Source of the DNA: Ettlia oleoabundans
Taxonomy: Eukaryota > Chlorophyta > Chlorophyceae > Chlamydomonadales
Length of the DNA: 64,000 nucleotides
Assembly (NCBI GenBank): GCA_019693395.1
Contig: JAAMXP010000676.1
Coordinates: 1-64,000 of the forward strand
Direction of reading: 5' to 3'
The position numbers were made by a program, and so were the translations under genes. The notes beneath the pieces were generated by a model, which searched no databases, was not told the origin of the DNA, and worked only from the letters and a program-made list of their open reading frames with translations. Shown here in pieces: positions 35,269 to 47,004 of this stretch. Within the stretch, counting starts at the first letter, position 1. The number at the start of each line of letters is the position of its first letter.

Positions 35269-37360
35269 ATGGCTACAATGGCGGCAGCGCAGCTAAGCAA
35301 CTGCCGGACGGCCAGCCTGCCGGGCAGGGGCAGGCGACCTGGGTGCCCGCGGGCTGGCAGGCAGCAGCGGCAGCAAATAGTAGCGGCAGTGCATGGTGAG
35401 ACTGCCTGATGGACAGGCCGGCTTGTGGGCCTTGGGCTGGGGACGCCGCCGGTGCCGTCCACCCTTCTGGGCGCCCCCTCCCCCCCAACTTGGTGATTGC
35501 CAGGCATTCACACGCCACTGATGCTCCCGTTCCAGACCTTTCATGAATTTAGGTCATGTGGGTATCCCACCATGCAGGCACGCCCGCTGCAGCAGACGTG
35601 GGTGACCTACACCGCTTCCAGCAGCTGTGGACGCCGCCCACGGCTCAGCTGGTGGATGTACAGGCACGCGGCGGCGCCCCCGCGGCAGCAGCCTCCTCGT
35701 ATGACGACCACAAGCCGCGCACTCCACCCCCAGACCTTCCATCCTTGCTGCTTGACTCGCGAATTGTCTACCTTGGCATGCCGGTATGCGCCGCAGCTGA
35801 GAAGGCGTGCCTGCTTGCCTGCCTGTCTGCCGCCGAGCTGCCCTCTTTCCTCATCACTGTTCCCATTCACCTGACACCCTTTGCCTTACCCTCCCGCCTC
35901 CCCCATCTGCAGCTTGTGCCCGCTGTGACGGAGCTGATCATAGCGGAGATGCTGTACCTGCAGTACAAGGACCGCACTAAGCCCATGTACCTCTACATCA
36001 ACTCCACAGGTGCGCAACAGGTGGCAAGCAGCGCTTTTATCGATACGTTGGACTGCCAGGCAGGCAGGCAGGCACGCTTTAGCTTCACCCCCCAACGCTG
36101 CAGGCGTGCAAACTAAGTTTGTCTAGTGTCTACCCAAAAAAGGCAGAGAAAGCGATGCTTGTCGATTATGCGCTGGCCAGCGTTGCGCAGCCTAGAGCAT
36201 CTCATCATAGCATCAGTAGCAAACAGCTTGACAATGCGTGTCGCGCCGATCCTGCCGTTCTGCTGCACCATATATTGAGCGCAGGCACCACGCGCGCTGA
36301 CGGAGAGACGGTTGGGTTTGAGACGGAGGGCACCGCCATCTACGACACCATGTGCTTCGTCAAGAACGAGGTGCGATACTAGCAGCCCTGGAAAATACGG
36401 CAAGGGGCTGCAGTGAGCACACCCCAGTGCAGTGCTGTACGGTGCAGTACATGGAACAGGGCATAATGCAGTGCAGGGTATGTCATGGCAGATAGCAGAA
36501 AGACTGCGCGGCACCTGTCGCCGGCGTCACAGCCTCTCACATTGTGTCAGACTGATGCTGCTTCTGCCCATATGCATGACCTTTTCTGCTGTGGTGCTCT
36601 TGGCCTGCAGGTTCACACCGTTGGTGTGGGTGTGGCTATCGGCCAGTCGTGCATGCTGCTGTCCGCTGGCGAGAAGGGCAAGCGGTTTATGCTTGAGCAC
36701 GCAACCGCCATGCTGCACCAGCCTCGCGTGCCGCCTACGGGCCAGCGGCAGGCCATTGAGATCCAGATCAAGTGGCGGGAGGTGCTGGCACAGAAGCAAA
36801 ACATGCTCAACATCCTTTCACGTACCACGGGGCACAGCCCCGAGAAGCTGGATAAGGCAAGTGTGGGGCGGGCGGTGGGCACAGGTCAGCGACATTCGCA
36901 AATGTGATTGGTGTGGCTGGTAGCTGGTGCACAGAGAAGCAGCATTCACCCTGCGTCGTACCCAACCGCTGGCAGCTGCCTTCGCAGAGTGCATTCACGT
37001 CTATTGCAGTGATTGGCAACAAGAAGCCCTGGCTTCTGGTCGGGACAGGAGTTTTGTGTCTGCCAAGCTGCTCTCTCATACGAGCCAAGATCCTCTATTT
37101 TGCCACCACCTACCCTAGCCTAGTCCGGTATTGTCTTATGTCGCAGTTGGAACAGCGCGAACCCAACCAGTTTGCCACCGCTTCCTCCCTTGGCTTGCTG
37201 TGCGATTGTGCAGGACATTCAGCGGCCGTTGTACATGCAGCCTGCCGATGCGCTGGCGTACGGCATTATCGACGGTGTGGTGACCCCCGAGAAGAAGATC
37301 ATTGATGACGTGAAGAGTGCAGACCAGTGGGACAAAGATGCGGGACTCGTGGCACGGTGA
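35269..37360 (+). CDS. ClpR3-like non-catalytic subunit of the plastid Clp protease
   Basis: ClpR proteins fill heptameric rings of the chloroplast ClpP/R core without cutting peptides. Six exons: 35269-35395, 35578-35783, 35913-36009, 36285-36370, 36611-36856, 37214-37360; 302 residues. The first about 42 residues are Ala/Arg/Gln-rich with almost no acids, a likely transit peptide. ClpP-fold blocks: RIVYLGMPLVPAVTELIIAE, YLYINSTGTTRADG, ETEGTAIYDTM, GVGVAIGQSCMLLSAG and FMLEHATAMLHQPR. By alignment to ClpP the nucleophile Ser is Gly183, and the Asp region reads DIQRPLYM, so the triad is broken although His208 remains. GAAIGQACLLLSAG-like and HQPRVP blocks point to the ClpR3 branch. Intron 5 has a GC donor. 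TGTAA follows at 37578. Confidence 0.88.
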
Positions 37361-37834
37361 ACCAGCGGTGGACATAGACAGTGTTGGTTCCTGGGCTTCT
37401 CTCAAATGGACTACCTTAGAGTCGTGCTGCCCATGCGCCAATTACCACTGCGTATAGGCCAGTCTCATTACTGCCGCAGTGGACATTGCTCAGTTCGACG
37501 CTCCCTTTGCTCCAATGCTCCTCTGCAACGGGCGGTTGTACCTGCGTTGTCACTTAGCTAATAAAGATTAAGCGTAGTGTAACATCGCCGCAGCAATATG
37601 TGGAGATTACAAAGTTTGACATGACCGATGTCAAAGGGCCCCAGCGAATGGATAGGCGGTTTGGCACCAGCGGCCACGCCAGCAAAGCACAGCGTGGCTT
37701 AGCAGCGGCCCAACTACCGTCGGGTCAGAGGCTTTTAACCGCCCGACGTGCAAAATCGTGCCCAATAACTTTGTCGGACGAGCGCTCATTTGTTGGCTCG
37801 TTGGATAGCCTTGCTGGGCGAATCTGCGGTCGCC
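37361..37834 (+). promoter_or_regulatory. ClpR3-like 3' region and promoter of the deacetylase gene
   Basis: 474 bases. The ClpR3-like 3' untranslated region with TGTAA fills the first half; the second half should carry the promoter and leader of the gene starting at 37835. No coding exon supported. Confidence 0.5.
37578..37582 (+). other. Putative TGTAA polyadenylation signal of the ClpR3-like gene
   Basis: TGTAA about 220 bases after the stop at 37360. Confidence 0.55.
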
Positions 37835-40800
37835 ATGCGCAACTGCAGTTGGCTTTTGCTGCTGATCACCCTGGCGTATGGCGCTTCCGGTGAGTATTGC
37901 GGCTTGAACTCTTGGTTAAAGCGCAACGCACGGAGTGAGCCGCACTGAACGCTTTTCCTCTCCTGCCACCCTGCAGCCGCCACGCCGCCATGGTACAGCT
38001 GCGACTGCTCCACACGCAACAACTGCATGTGCCCCAGCACGGTGACGCCGGGAGGGTTGAAACCCAAGGATGTGCCACAGTTCATCCTTTTCACGGTGAG
38101 TAGGCCAGATGCTCTGTGTGGTGCATGGACCGAGCAGCACCACAAGCACCAGGTGCCCGACCTTGCCTGTGCTGCTGCACTGCCTTATCTGTGCAGCATG
38201 ATGATGGCATCACGGAGCTTACTGAGAAGTCATTCCGGGAGGTAGCTGACGGGCGGCAGAACCCCAATGGCTGCCCTGTCACAGCCACCATGTTTACCAC
38301 ATCACAGAACACGGGTGAGTGCACAGCAGCTGCTTTGTTGCCAAAGGTGCTAATGCAGCCCTGCCTACATTGGCAGGTAGTTATACCCTGCATTGCCTTC
38401 AATTTTAACAAACATTGTTCTGGTAAGGGTTTCACAGAAGGTTTTGGGTGCACCGCAGCCGGGTGCTGGCCATGTAATCAACCACCCATAGCGCTACAAC
38501 ACCACTCCATTCTGCTCCACTTCATACCTCCAGACTGTAAATTGGCATATGGGATGTGGAAGGATGGCTACGAGATTGCCACCCACACTGCCGATCATGC
38601 CTGGTTGCGTGACGGCACACCGTTAAACGTAACCGTGGCCCAGATCCTACGGGCCAAGCGGTTCCTCAGCGAGCAGTGTGGCATCCCAGCAGATGAGATC
38701 CGTGGCTTTCGCAACCCATATCTCGTCACAAATCCGGTTGTGCGACAGGTGGGGGGTTAAGAAGTTTGCAACAGGTGTTGGTGTTGTGTGGGTGGGGTGG
38801 GGNNTCATGAAGGTACGAATCTGCTGGCATGTGGACTACGGTCAACTAGCAGCTAAATTAGAGATTAGCGGCTGCTGCTGCCTGGACAAATTACAGCCTT
38901 GCAGCATGCGTTGGAAGACAGAAGCTCCTCGTTGTTTGTTTGGTGGTAACGGCTTAACATGTAGGAGTGTTTGCCGCGCACTTCATTACGTTCAGCAGCT
39001 CTTGCTGGATGCAACTGCAGGTTCTGTTCGAGAATGGGTTCCTGTACGACAGGTGGGGCCGTGGGCATCATGGTGTCCTCCTTCGCGGGCCCTAAATGCA
39101 GGGTTGCATGTGCCCACACCATCGCAGCAGCACGGCAGCTTGAGCCAACAGAGGTGCATGTTTCACACGCCAAATGCCAACCATCACTCTTCCCTTGCCA
39201 TACCTCCCTGTCTGCAGCACGTTGCTAGAGTCCCCCAGCAGCGAGTCCCTGTCAGCATCCATGGCGGAGCGGGCATGGCCATGTGAGTGAGGCAGTTTAG
39301 TTGGCCGTGACTTACAGTTGATCAGCCGCCAGCCAGGGCAGCGGAGGAGGCAGCGCAGCTTGGAGGTGCGAGAGGCGCAGTCCAGTACGCAGCAGCATTC
39401 TGACCACCATTACAAACAACATTGACACCATTCATAGTAAAGATCACTGGGCATTCATTTAATATGTTTGTCCCCTGAATGGCACTGTTGCAGTTACCAT
39501 GGACTTTGGTATTGCGCAGAACTGCGACTGGTGGGTGGCTCTTGTTTTACAGTCAGTGGGACTCGCTGATCGGCGGCGGGAAGCGCTGCACTGGTTCGTG
39601 TTGCCTGTTTGTTCTGTACTAAGGTGTCTAAAACGCTTCTGTTGTGGGGGTGCATGCAGGTTCAAGGATACTCAAGTTTGCGACAAGTCGGAGCGCTGGC
39701 CAGGCCTCTGGGAGGTGCCACGTAAGCGCGGGTCAGGGGTGGGGTCCCTCTTCGGCCCAACTGCCACGTCTATGCTAAGAAACAAGCGCCACCCTCTTCG
39801 CAGAAGTTCAAGTTATCCTCCGTCCCATATAGCGCTGCATCACATGCTCAGCCACTGAGTTGACGAGTTGCTTGCCCTGCATTACCCCCCCCGCCCAAGC
39901 AGTGTGGGTGCTGCAGGTACTGGGGCTGGAGTTCACCATGGATGTGGGCTACTACGGGGGCAAGGGCGTGTACCAGCCCCTGAAGGCTGCGTTTGATGAG
40001 GCTTACAACGGGAACCGTGCGCCGCTGCCTATCTACATTCACACAACCTGGGTGCAAAAGCAGCCGGCACGACTTGATGAGCTCAAGGAATTCATGGGTG
40101 GGTGCACCCAAGTAGCCGGGTGGTGGTGCCGGCTAGTGGCGACGTCTGCAGTTGGTGGCATAGTGGGGAACTTTGTCGTGAGTGCATGAAGGTGAGAAGG
40201 TGCATGCTACGCATATGCAGTCAAGATGCCCAGCAAGCAGGTGCAGGTAAAGCATCGCTGCCTTGCTTGTTGCCAGCTGGTTGCAGGTGGCATTTAACTC
40301 CTGTCCCCCTGGTCTCCCTGCTGCCACCTGGCCTTGTTTCATTCACTTCTGTTTTAGTGACACTGCAACCCCTTGTGTCACTCGTCATTCCAGCTGTCCC
40401 ACCTTCTCCCTGCAGATTACACACTCAGCAGGGGCGACGTTTACTGGGTGACTATGTCCCAAATGATTCAATGGATAAAAAACCCGGTGCCCGCCTCGGA
40501 ACTGAGCAAGGCCATGTGTGCCAAGCCTCCGATAGCCCCGGCGCCGCCGCCCATGCCGCAAGACGGCGCCAACGTCACCCTTGGCCTCAATGGTAAGAGG
40601 AATGGGGTTGGTGAGAGTGGTTTTCGCTGCTGTCGTCGGACGCTTTTGCACGATATGGCTGCCGGGAGTGCCAAAGCATGCCTTCATTCGTTTGTGAGTC
40701 ATCACTTCTGGCTGTTGCAGGTGCAACTCGGACGCAGGTGGCTGACCAGAGCGACCGCTTGATTGTCGCAACTGCCAAGCTGCTTGGGGTAGAGACAGCT

Positions 40801-42138
40801 GACGTGTTTGTGGCAGCAGTTGCTGGTGGACCTGCCAGCGGCGAGGCAGTGGCCACACGGCGGCTCATGAATGAGGGTGGAAGTGTGCTGCAGGTGAAGA
40901 CAGCTCTACAGCTGCTGCTGCACCTAAGACAAGTAAACCTTGGTGCATGTTCTGCCGGCAGGCTGGCTTTGCACCGTCCAGCATGCTCCTGCTTCTGTTG
41001 GTTGCCTGCAGGTCACGCTTGTTGCCGCTGGGCCTGACCCGCTGGCACTGCACCAGCAAGGCAGTGCGGTAGACAGGTGAGAGCCGCATCGTTGCATAGC
41101 TTCCTACAACGTGGCAAGCTGGGGCCTGGCTGCGACTGGTTGTTTGCCGCATGGCTGGCTGCATACCTGCCGCCCTTGTTCTAGAATGAGGTGTGTCACG
41201 TTCGTTGCTGCTGCTGCTGTTTGTCCTGCAGGCAAGAAGCCCTGGTGGCCGAGCTGGCTGCCATGGGATTGCAGCTGGGGTCAGAGCCTGTGGTGCTGCC
41301 TTTCAAGGTGGGGTTGCACCTTGCACCAGATGGCATGGCATTCCCTGCATCCCTTGGTGAAGCCATGGGATGACTCCATCAACATCAACAGTGAAAGCTC
41401 TTTGCTTGTTTGCATCTGCACGGACTGCAGCTCATCTCAATAGGTTGTAGCCTCCTTTCTCTGAATGGTGCAGGGTGGCGTGGTGCTGTCAACAGACATT
41501 GCTCCACCTGTGGCTGCGGCTGCGGCTGCACCTGCGCCGCAGCCAGCACAGGGCCCCTCCACTGCCGCTGCTGTGGCGCCTATCCCAGCGGCTGCCACAA
41601 CAGGGGTCCCATCTTCTGCCCCCGATGCGGAGGAGATTGCGGATGGTGCCGCCAGTGCCAACCCTCCTGCTACCTCTCAGTCCAGCAGCAGCAGCAGCAG
41701 CGTCCCTACCACAACTGCTGCAGGCAGCAGCAGCGGGTCTGGCAGCCCAAGCACAGGAGTTATTGTCGGGATCACGTTTGGCGGCGTGGCAATTGCCGTG
41801 CTGCTGGCACTCGTTGCTTTTGTTCTGCTCAGGCGGGTGCCACAGCGGTGCCACAGCCCAAAACTGTCCACGGCTGGCAGCATCCAGGAGGAGTCCCCTG
41901 AAAATTCGCCAACCAAGCAATCTGCCAAGGTATGGCTGGCTATGTTGGCAAAGCCTATCTACATATGCACCATGCACTGAAACGGCCACTACTGCTGTGC
42001 TGCCTGAGGCTGTGCCGTGCTGTCCAGCTGCAATATGGCCTTGGCTGCAAAGCACACGCAACCCATTGGCGGTGACTGCTCTGCTGTGTTATGCAGGATG
42101 CTTCGCAGCGGCTGCACATCGTCGCCACTGCTGTTTGA
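37835..42138 (+). CDS. Membrane-anchored polysaccharide (chitin-like) deacetylase
   Basis: NodB-type polysaccharide deacetylase predicted to act at the cell surface. Fifteen exons: 37835-37889, 37977-38095, 38197-38314, 38534-38748, 39021-39052, 39218-39282, 39494-39530, 39660-39721, 39903-40097, 40416-40592, 40721-40893, 41012-41076, 41232-41307, 41474-41929, 42097-42138; 628 residues, phases consistent. It has a signal peptide (1-18), a Cys-rich stretch (CDCSTRNNCMC), the metal/catalytic aspartates in FTHDDG (60-61) and the His-x3-His metal motif THTADHA (115, 119); later blocks TMDFGIAQNC and DVYWVTMSQMIQWI fit this family. A second small domain (about 360-463) is unrecognised. An Ala/Ser/Pro linker leads to one transmembrane helix (558-582) and a short cytosolic tail. 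Substrate is unknown: chitin, glucosamine polymers or another N-acetylated wall polysaccharide. Confidence 0.85.
38803..38804. other. Assembly gap (2 N) in a deacetylase intron
   Basis: Two Ns after a G-rich tract, inside the intron between exons 38534-38748 and 39021-39052. Confidence 0.95.
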
Positions 42139-42769
42139 TACAGGCTGATTTTTCAAAGAGAAGTCGTGCTTGTCGGAGCGCGTGCAGACTGTTCATTCTG
42201 TCATTGACCTGTGCGCTATCCGAGTATACCTTTTAACCTACGTGCATCTTTTTTTAAGTATATCTATTACTGGCCTAAATTGACGAAGGCTGTGCATACT
42301 GTTGGGGGGGCCACCCTGCATGTCAGAATGCAACTCTGTTCTACTTTTTACCAGTGCATGCCTTCTGCAATTTGAAAGATGAATAATTTGCTTTAAACCT
42401 TGGGGTAGCTTTTGCGTGAGAGCAGCAATGACCAGAATACCTGCAGCACTGGGCACTGTCCAAGTTTTTCCATGGCCTACCACCACCCAGCTGTTTTGTG
42501 TTGTGTGCAGGGCAGGGGCTCCTCCATAGGTAGGGTCAGACAGCTGGCAACCCAGCATAGGTTCTTTTCAATGTGTCGGATGATTCAAGGAGCGCTTCCG
42601 TCCTGTGAACAGCTTAGGTGCGGGGAAAGCGGCGGTACACATGGGTACACCTTGCAACCCAGCAGTTCATGTCAATCAGAAAACTTTACAACCAATATCA
42701 TTTTCATTTTACTGCTAAATAACCGCCGAGACACCAGACCAGCCAGTCCTGTTACGTCACCATCCCCTG
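42139..42769 (+). promoter_or_regulatory. Deacetylase 3' region and promoter of the His-rich protein gene
   Basis: 631 bases between tandem genes, AT-richer than the flanking coding DNA. No exon and no clear TGTAA seen. Confidence 0.45.
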
Positions 42770-44053
42770 ATGCGCGCGGCACTGCACACGGCTCTGGCGT
42801 TCGGGCTGCTACTGGTGGTGGCAGCTCACTCTCAGAGGCAGAGTGAGAGCGCCGAAACTGAGCAGGCAAGGGCGCTGGTGGTGCCAGACGTGCACGGGAA
42901 GCCACTCCTATCCGTGTATCACGCTTGTAAAACCACCAAAATGGTCAGCGGGCAGCATTCTGGCGGGGGTAGGGCCACGGCGATGAAGGTCAGCTTCTGC
43001 GCTCTTTGGTGGTGCCAGCTGTCGTGCTCTGGCGTCTCAGGTGGCCCGTCAGCTCCTGCACACGTACTTGCACCTATGACCATTGCCTTGCTTCATCAAT
43101 GCCCTGCAGGGCTCACAGCGCTTCCCGTTGCCACCGTGTGAATCCGGCGAGAGCCAGCACCACTGCTGGAGGCAAAGGCATTGGGCTGGTCCAGCTGAGC
43201 ATGAGAAGTGGCACCACCGCAAGCACCATCATGTGCATGAATGGGGAGGTCGGGCTGATGAGCACCACCGTCACCACCACCACATGCACTGCTTCTGGCA
43301 CCGCTGGTGGCACCACATGAAGCACAGCATGGAGCACAGCGTGCACCACCTGGCTGATTGGAGCGAGCAGCACCCAGCTGGCATCACAGCCTTGCTGGCA
43401 TTGGGTGTGGCGACGCTGGCTGCCGCAGCTGGCGCGCTAGCTGCATGGCTGGCACACTGCAGGTGGGAAGCTGCAAGTGGGGCCCGTTTCAATTACGATG
43501 GGGCACAGACTTGCTGAGTCAGAAGCTAGGGGGGCAGCTTTCCTGTTGTTGACAGTTGCTTCTGCAAACGAGTTGATGTGCATGCTAGATTGCTGTGTGA
43601 TCAACCTATATTCTGTGACAGTCACACACTGTATGGTACCTGCTGCTACCATGCTTGTTCTGTAGGCACGTGCGTGCAGCTGCAACTGCCAGCCAGGTTA
43701 AGCTTTCGAGCATTAGCGCCAGGGAACTGAGCGATAGCGAGCCGCTGCTGTTGAAGCAAGCGAAAACCAGCCAGTCGTCGCTGCCCTTATTCCCGCCTCC
43801 TTTCCCGCCTGGGCCCATGCCGCCTGGACCGCCTCCCGCGATGCCTCCTGCCCTGCCTGGCCCGATGTCTCCAGGGCCCCCTCCCCCAATGCCACCCGGG
43901 GCGCCTGGCCCCCTGCCTCTCCTGCCTCCTGGCCCACCTGGCCCCCCGCCCCCCATGCCGCCACCACACCAATCGCACCATGTTGAGGTTGATGCACCAG
44001 AGGATGACGTGAGTGAATGGGAGCAGCCGCCGCCGTGGGGCGACACTGAGTGA
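42770..44053 (+). CDS. His-rich type I membrane protein with proline-rich cytosolic tail (unknown)
   Basis: Not recognised. Three exons, 42770-42988, 43110-43462 and 43666-44053, join in phases 0 and 2 to give 319 residues. A signal peptide (about 1-21, hydrophobic ALAFGLLLVVAAH) starts the chain. Residues 90-161 hold 25 histidines with several Trp, Cys and Met (KHHHVHE, DEHHRHHHHMHCFWH, WWHHMKHSMEHSVHH). One transmembrane helix follows (about 165-187), then a cytosolic tail with ELSDSEPLLLK, a dileucine-like acidic cluster, a long Pro/Gly/Met-Pro tract (PPGPMPPGPPPAMPP) and an acidic end. The outside His/Cys/Met array suggests binding of Zn, Cu, Ni or Fe; the proline tract could bind SH3, WW or profilin-type partners. 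Both roles are inferences. Confidence 0.68.
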
Positions 44054-45000
44054 GGTGAGATATCTCCCCGGAATGTTACACTAGAACAGGCTACAGTGAT
44101 TTACCACCTTTAAGACAGAAAAGTGAGGTTGCAACTTGCAGCGTGACGACTTGAGAGTGAGCCTGGTAGGGCATACATCAGACTGCTGGCCCCAACTACA
44201 ACTTGCTGGTCTGTCATCCAGCCAGATCACACCAATGCTGATCCTGGCAATTTTCCGCTCACCTGTATGCAACTTTCAGGCTTCTCGTTCAGGGTTCCCA
44301 CCTGACGCCTTCAATGTCTACAAGCGCAGCTCCTAAAGTTGCCACGCTAGCTGCCGCAGCTCATGCGGCTGAGCTTGCGTATTACATGGCAAAAACGTGA
44401 AGAAGCCACCACCTTAAAAGTTTACGCTGGGCCGTGGTTGGCGACCATTTCTTTGCAAGCGCTGCATCAGGCCCTTCATCGAGGCTCTCCCCCTTTCTCA
44501 CCCGCCGATTATACCCTAGCTTGTACCCCCATCCTTGCATTCATCTACCTGTTCGTGCTTGTTTTGGCCTAGCTGGCTTTGGCGCAGCCTTTGCACACTG
44601 CCGCAATAAGAGGAGCGCTCAAGGTCTCCCATTCATGCTTGAAGTCTTGAACCCCTTTGCCGAACTGTACAATATGCCCCTTGCACGCCAGTTGCAGAAC
44701 CTGTTGTAAATTTACACGCTTGACTTGAGCAACAAATTCAGGGATGACCTTGTGCGCATTACAGGCAGTACGTTGCCTGCGGTCCTGGCAATGCATTGTA
44801 ATGGTGTTGTGACAAAAGTACATGGGTACGTACAGGAGGGGCAGAGACACAGAAGATATATCAATATACAACAGGGGTTAAGTTACAGAAGCTGAGAAAC
44901 AGAGATGGCCACAACATTGTAACCTGGCCATCATTGCAAACCTGTCCATTTTTCACTCAGTATGTTGATGCGTCGCAAGCATGCGGCATGGCTGGGTGCG
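44054..45000. other. Convergent 3' region between the His-rich gene and ClpP
   Basis: About 950 bases. Plus-strand TGTAA copies are at 44706-44710 and nearby; minus-strand TGTAA at 44883-44887 fits ClpP. A 91-codon plus-strand open frame at 44434-44709 has no recognisable features. Confidence 0.5.
44883..44887 (-). other. Putative TGTAA polyadenylation signal of ClpP
   Basis: TGTAA on the minus strand about 115 bases after the ClpP stop at 45001. Confidence 0.5.
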
Positions 45001-46684
45001 TCAAAAGGGCCGGGATGCTCCACCGTTGCCGCCGCTGGTCAGCAGGGCTTCTGCCTCACCAGCTGGACGCTGCTGTATGACCTCATCCACTATCCCGAAT
45101 TCGCGGGCCTCCTGCGCCGACATGAAGAAGTCTCGCTCCAGCACCTCCTCTGCAACGCAGGGAGGCGCGGGCGGGGGGGNNNNNGACATAAGAGTTATTT
45201 GCAGTAGTCAGGTAGATTTCGAAGCTGTTCTTCAAATTGTAAGTGCAGGCTTGGGATAGGGTGTGAAATGTTCTTCAAGTTGAAGTGCAGGCTTGGGATA
45301 GGGTGTGATGATCAGGGCAGGCAGCTTGTCATCGACAGAGGGGGAGCTGACCCCCAAGAGAGGGGAAAGGTTCGGGATAGGCAGGAGTTGAGCATACATT
45401 GGGGTGGCCAAGCTAGGACGAAACCGAGAGCAGACGCAAAACACAGCAGCAGGAACACTGATAGTGCAACATCACTTGCAACTCAGGTGAGACAACACAC
45501 TGCAGCTGACGCTCACCCACTCGCTGCGCACTCTGCCCCGTGTGTTTCACATACAGTGAGTTGAGCAGCTCACGCATCTTCAGTATCTCCCTGGCGGCAA
45601 TGGCAATATCCGATGCCTGCCCCTGCGCGCCGCCCGAGGGCTGGTGCAGCATGACGCGGCTGCACAAGGAGTGGGGCCATGAGGCCACAGGGGCACAAGC
45701 GATTCATACATGAAAGGAGCTGTCGAGCAGCCAATGGCTGGTCGATGCTGTAATTGTGTTAATGAAGTGCAGCTGGGTAGCAGCTACATCCGGGCTAGGG
45801 CGATAGGTCCCCAACCAGCAGCAGCAGAAGCCCAATCACCATCAGCAGGTTGCAGAGGGGTGGATGGCCAGCCCTGGCAGCTGTATGCTACACCTGTGCG
45901 GCAGCGTACGTCGATGCCCTGCCTCGCCAGCCGCCAAGAGTAGTGAGGCCATGCTGGCTGCCTGTCCCACAGCCAGCGTGCCCACGGGACAGCGGATGTA
46001 CTGCATGGTGTCATAAATTGCCATTCCTGCTGTAACCACGCCTCCAGGGGAGTTGATGTACATGCTGATCTACGAGGAAGGAAGGGAGAGTAATACCGCA
46101 ACAGCAGCGGGCACAGCTGGAGTCAGTGCTGCAGAAATTGGCAATGGAAGGATATCAAGGCAGAGGCACATTTAAAAACAGGCCAAGCAATACAAAGCGC
46201 AACATGCCTTGATGGATACATCGTGGTTGGGCTGGAGTGCGAGCCAAACAATTGTAAGACGAGCCGGGTTGCAAGAACCACCTGCAGCGCTGGCATACCG
46301 CCACCCTGCAACCCACCGGCTTCTCGGGATTCTCGCTCTCTAGATATAAAAGCTGTGCCACGATCAAATTGCTCATGTGGTCGTCTATAGGGCCATTCAC
46401 ACAGACTATGCGCTCTCGCAACAAGCGCGAGTAGATGTCAAACGCTCGCTCTCCTCTACTGGTACTCTCTATTACAACCTGCATTGCAGCGATTGACAGA
46501 TCAGCCATGTCCGCACCTTGCCATCGTCAGGGAGAGCAGTAAGAGGTGGGCAAAGAGCACGACACTGTCCGCTCACCGGCACCAGGTTGCCTCTATACTG
46601 TTGCAGCTGCATGGAAGCCATTGCACTGTGTTTGTTGCTTAGCGCCGCTGCTTGCAGCAGTCTCCGTTCCGTGAGAGCCAACAT
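45001..46684 (-). CDS. ClpP protease proteolytic subunit, mitochondrial type
   Basis: Serine peptidase forming the barrel of the ATP-dependent ClpXP protease. Five exons: 46684-46577, 46478-46317, 46069-45894, 45659-45517, 45149-45001; 245 residues. The N-terminus ([19 protein letters not shown]) is basic, Leu/Ala-rich and acid-poor, like a mitochondrial presequence. [33 protein letters not shown] and [20 protein letters not shown] are close to human CLPP and plant CLPP2. The triad is complete: Ser129 (VGQAASM), His154 (MLHQPSGG) and Asp203 (LERDFF). The chain ends shortly after [12 protein letters not shown], as usual. All four introns are GT-AG; the last contains a 5-N gap and a 43-base duplication. 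Plastid location is possible but less likely. Confidence 0.93.
45180..45184. other. Assembly gap (5 N) in ClpP intron 4
   Basis: Five Ns directly after a GGGGGGG run, in the intron between 45149 and 45517. No effect on the protein model. Confidence 0.95.
45227..45308 (-). repeat. 43-base tandem duplication in ClpP intron 4
   Basis: Copies at 45227-45269 and 45270-45308 share GTTCTTCAA and AGTGCAGGCTTGGGATAGGG; they differ by a few bases and a small indel. Confidence 0.85.
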
Positions 46685-47004
46685 ATGGGTATCTGTTGTC
46701 TGCCAACGTGCGCCGATGAACAAAGGGCCCGACCACACAGTAAGTGGGGGAGAGCCCAACTTTAAGCGATCCACATGAGTTCATCTTCCGAGCCAACTCA
46801 GCACAGCTGGCCAAGTCTCCAAAAGCACGATCTGCTTCCCTTGGCTGCTGATCAAGAGATGCGTATACAATACCAGCGTATGCGACCGGGTTGCCTTTGC
46901 AATTTTGACACATCAGTAGCCCGCTAATGGTTTAACAGGTCGTAAGCTATCGGGCCTAAACGCCCCGTTGACAAAGCCACATAGTCGTTGGGGCGACGGT
47001 TGCC
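46685..47004. promoter_or_regulatory. Shared promoter region, ClpP / LUMINIDEPENDENS-like
   Basis: 320 bases between divergent coding starts, the shortest head-to-head spacing in the window. No coding exon and no clear core element. Confidence 0.5.

Noticed and set aside
44434..44709. 91-codon open frame after the His-rich gene
   Set aside because: No homology, no supporting splice sites and located in a convergent 3' region with TGTAA at its end.
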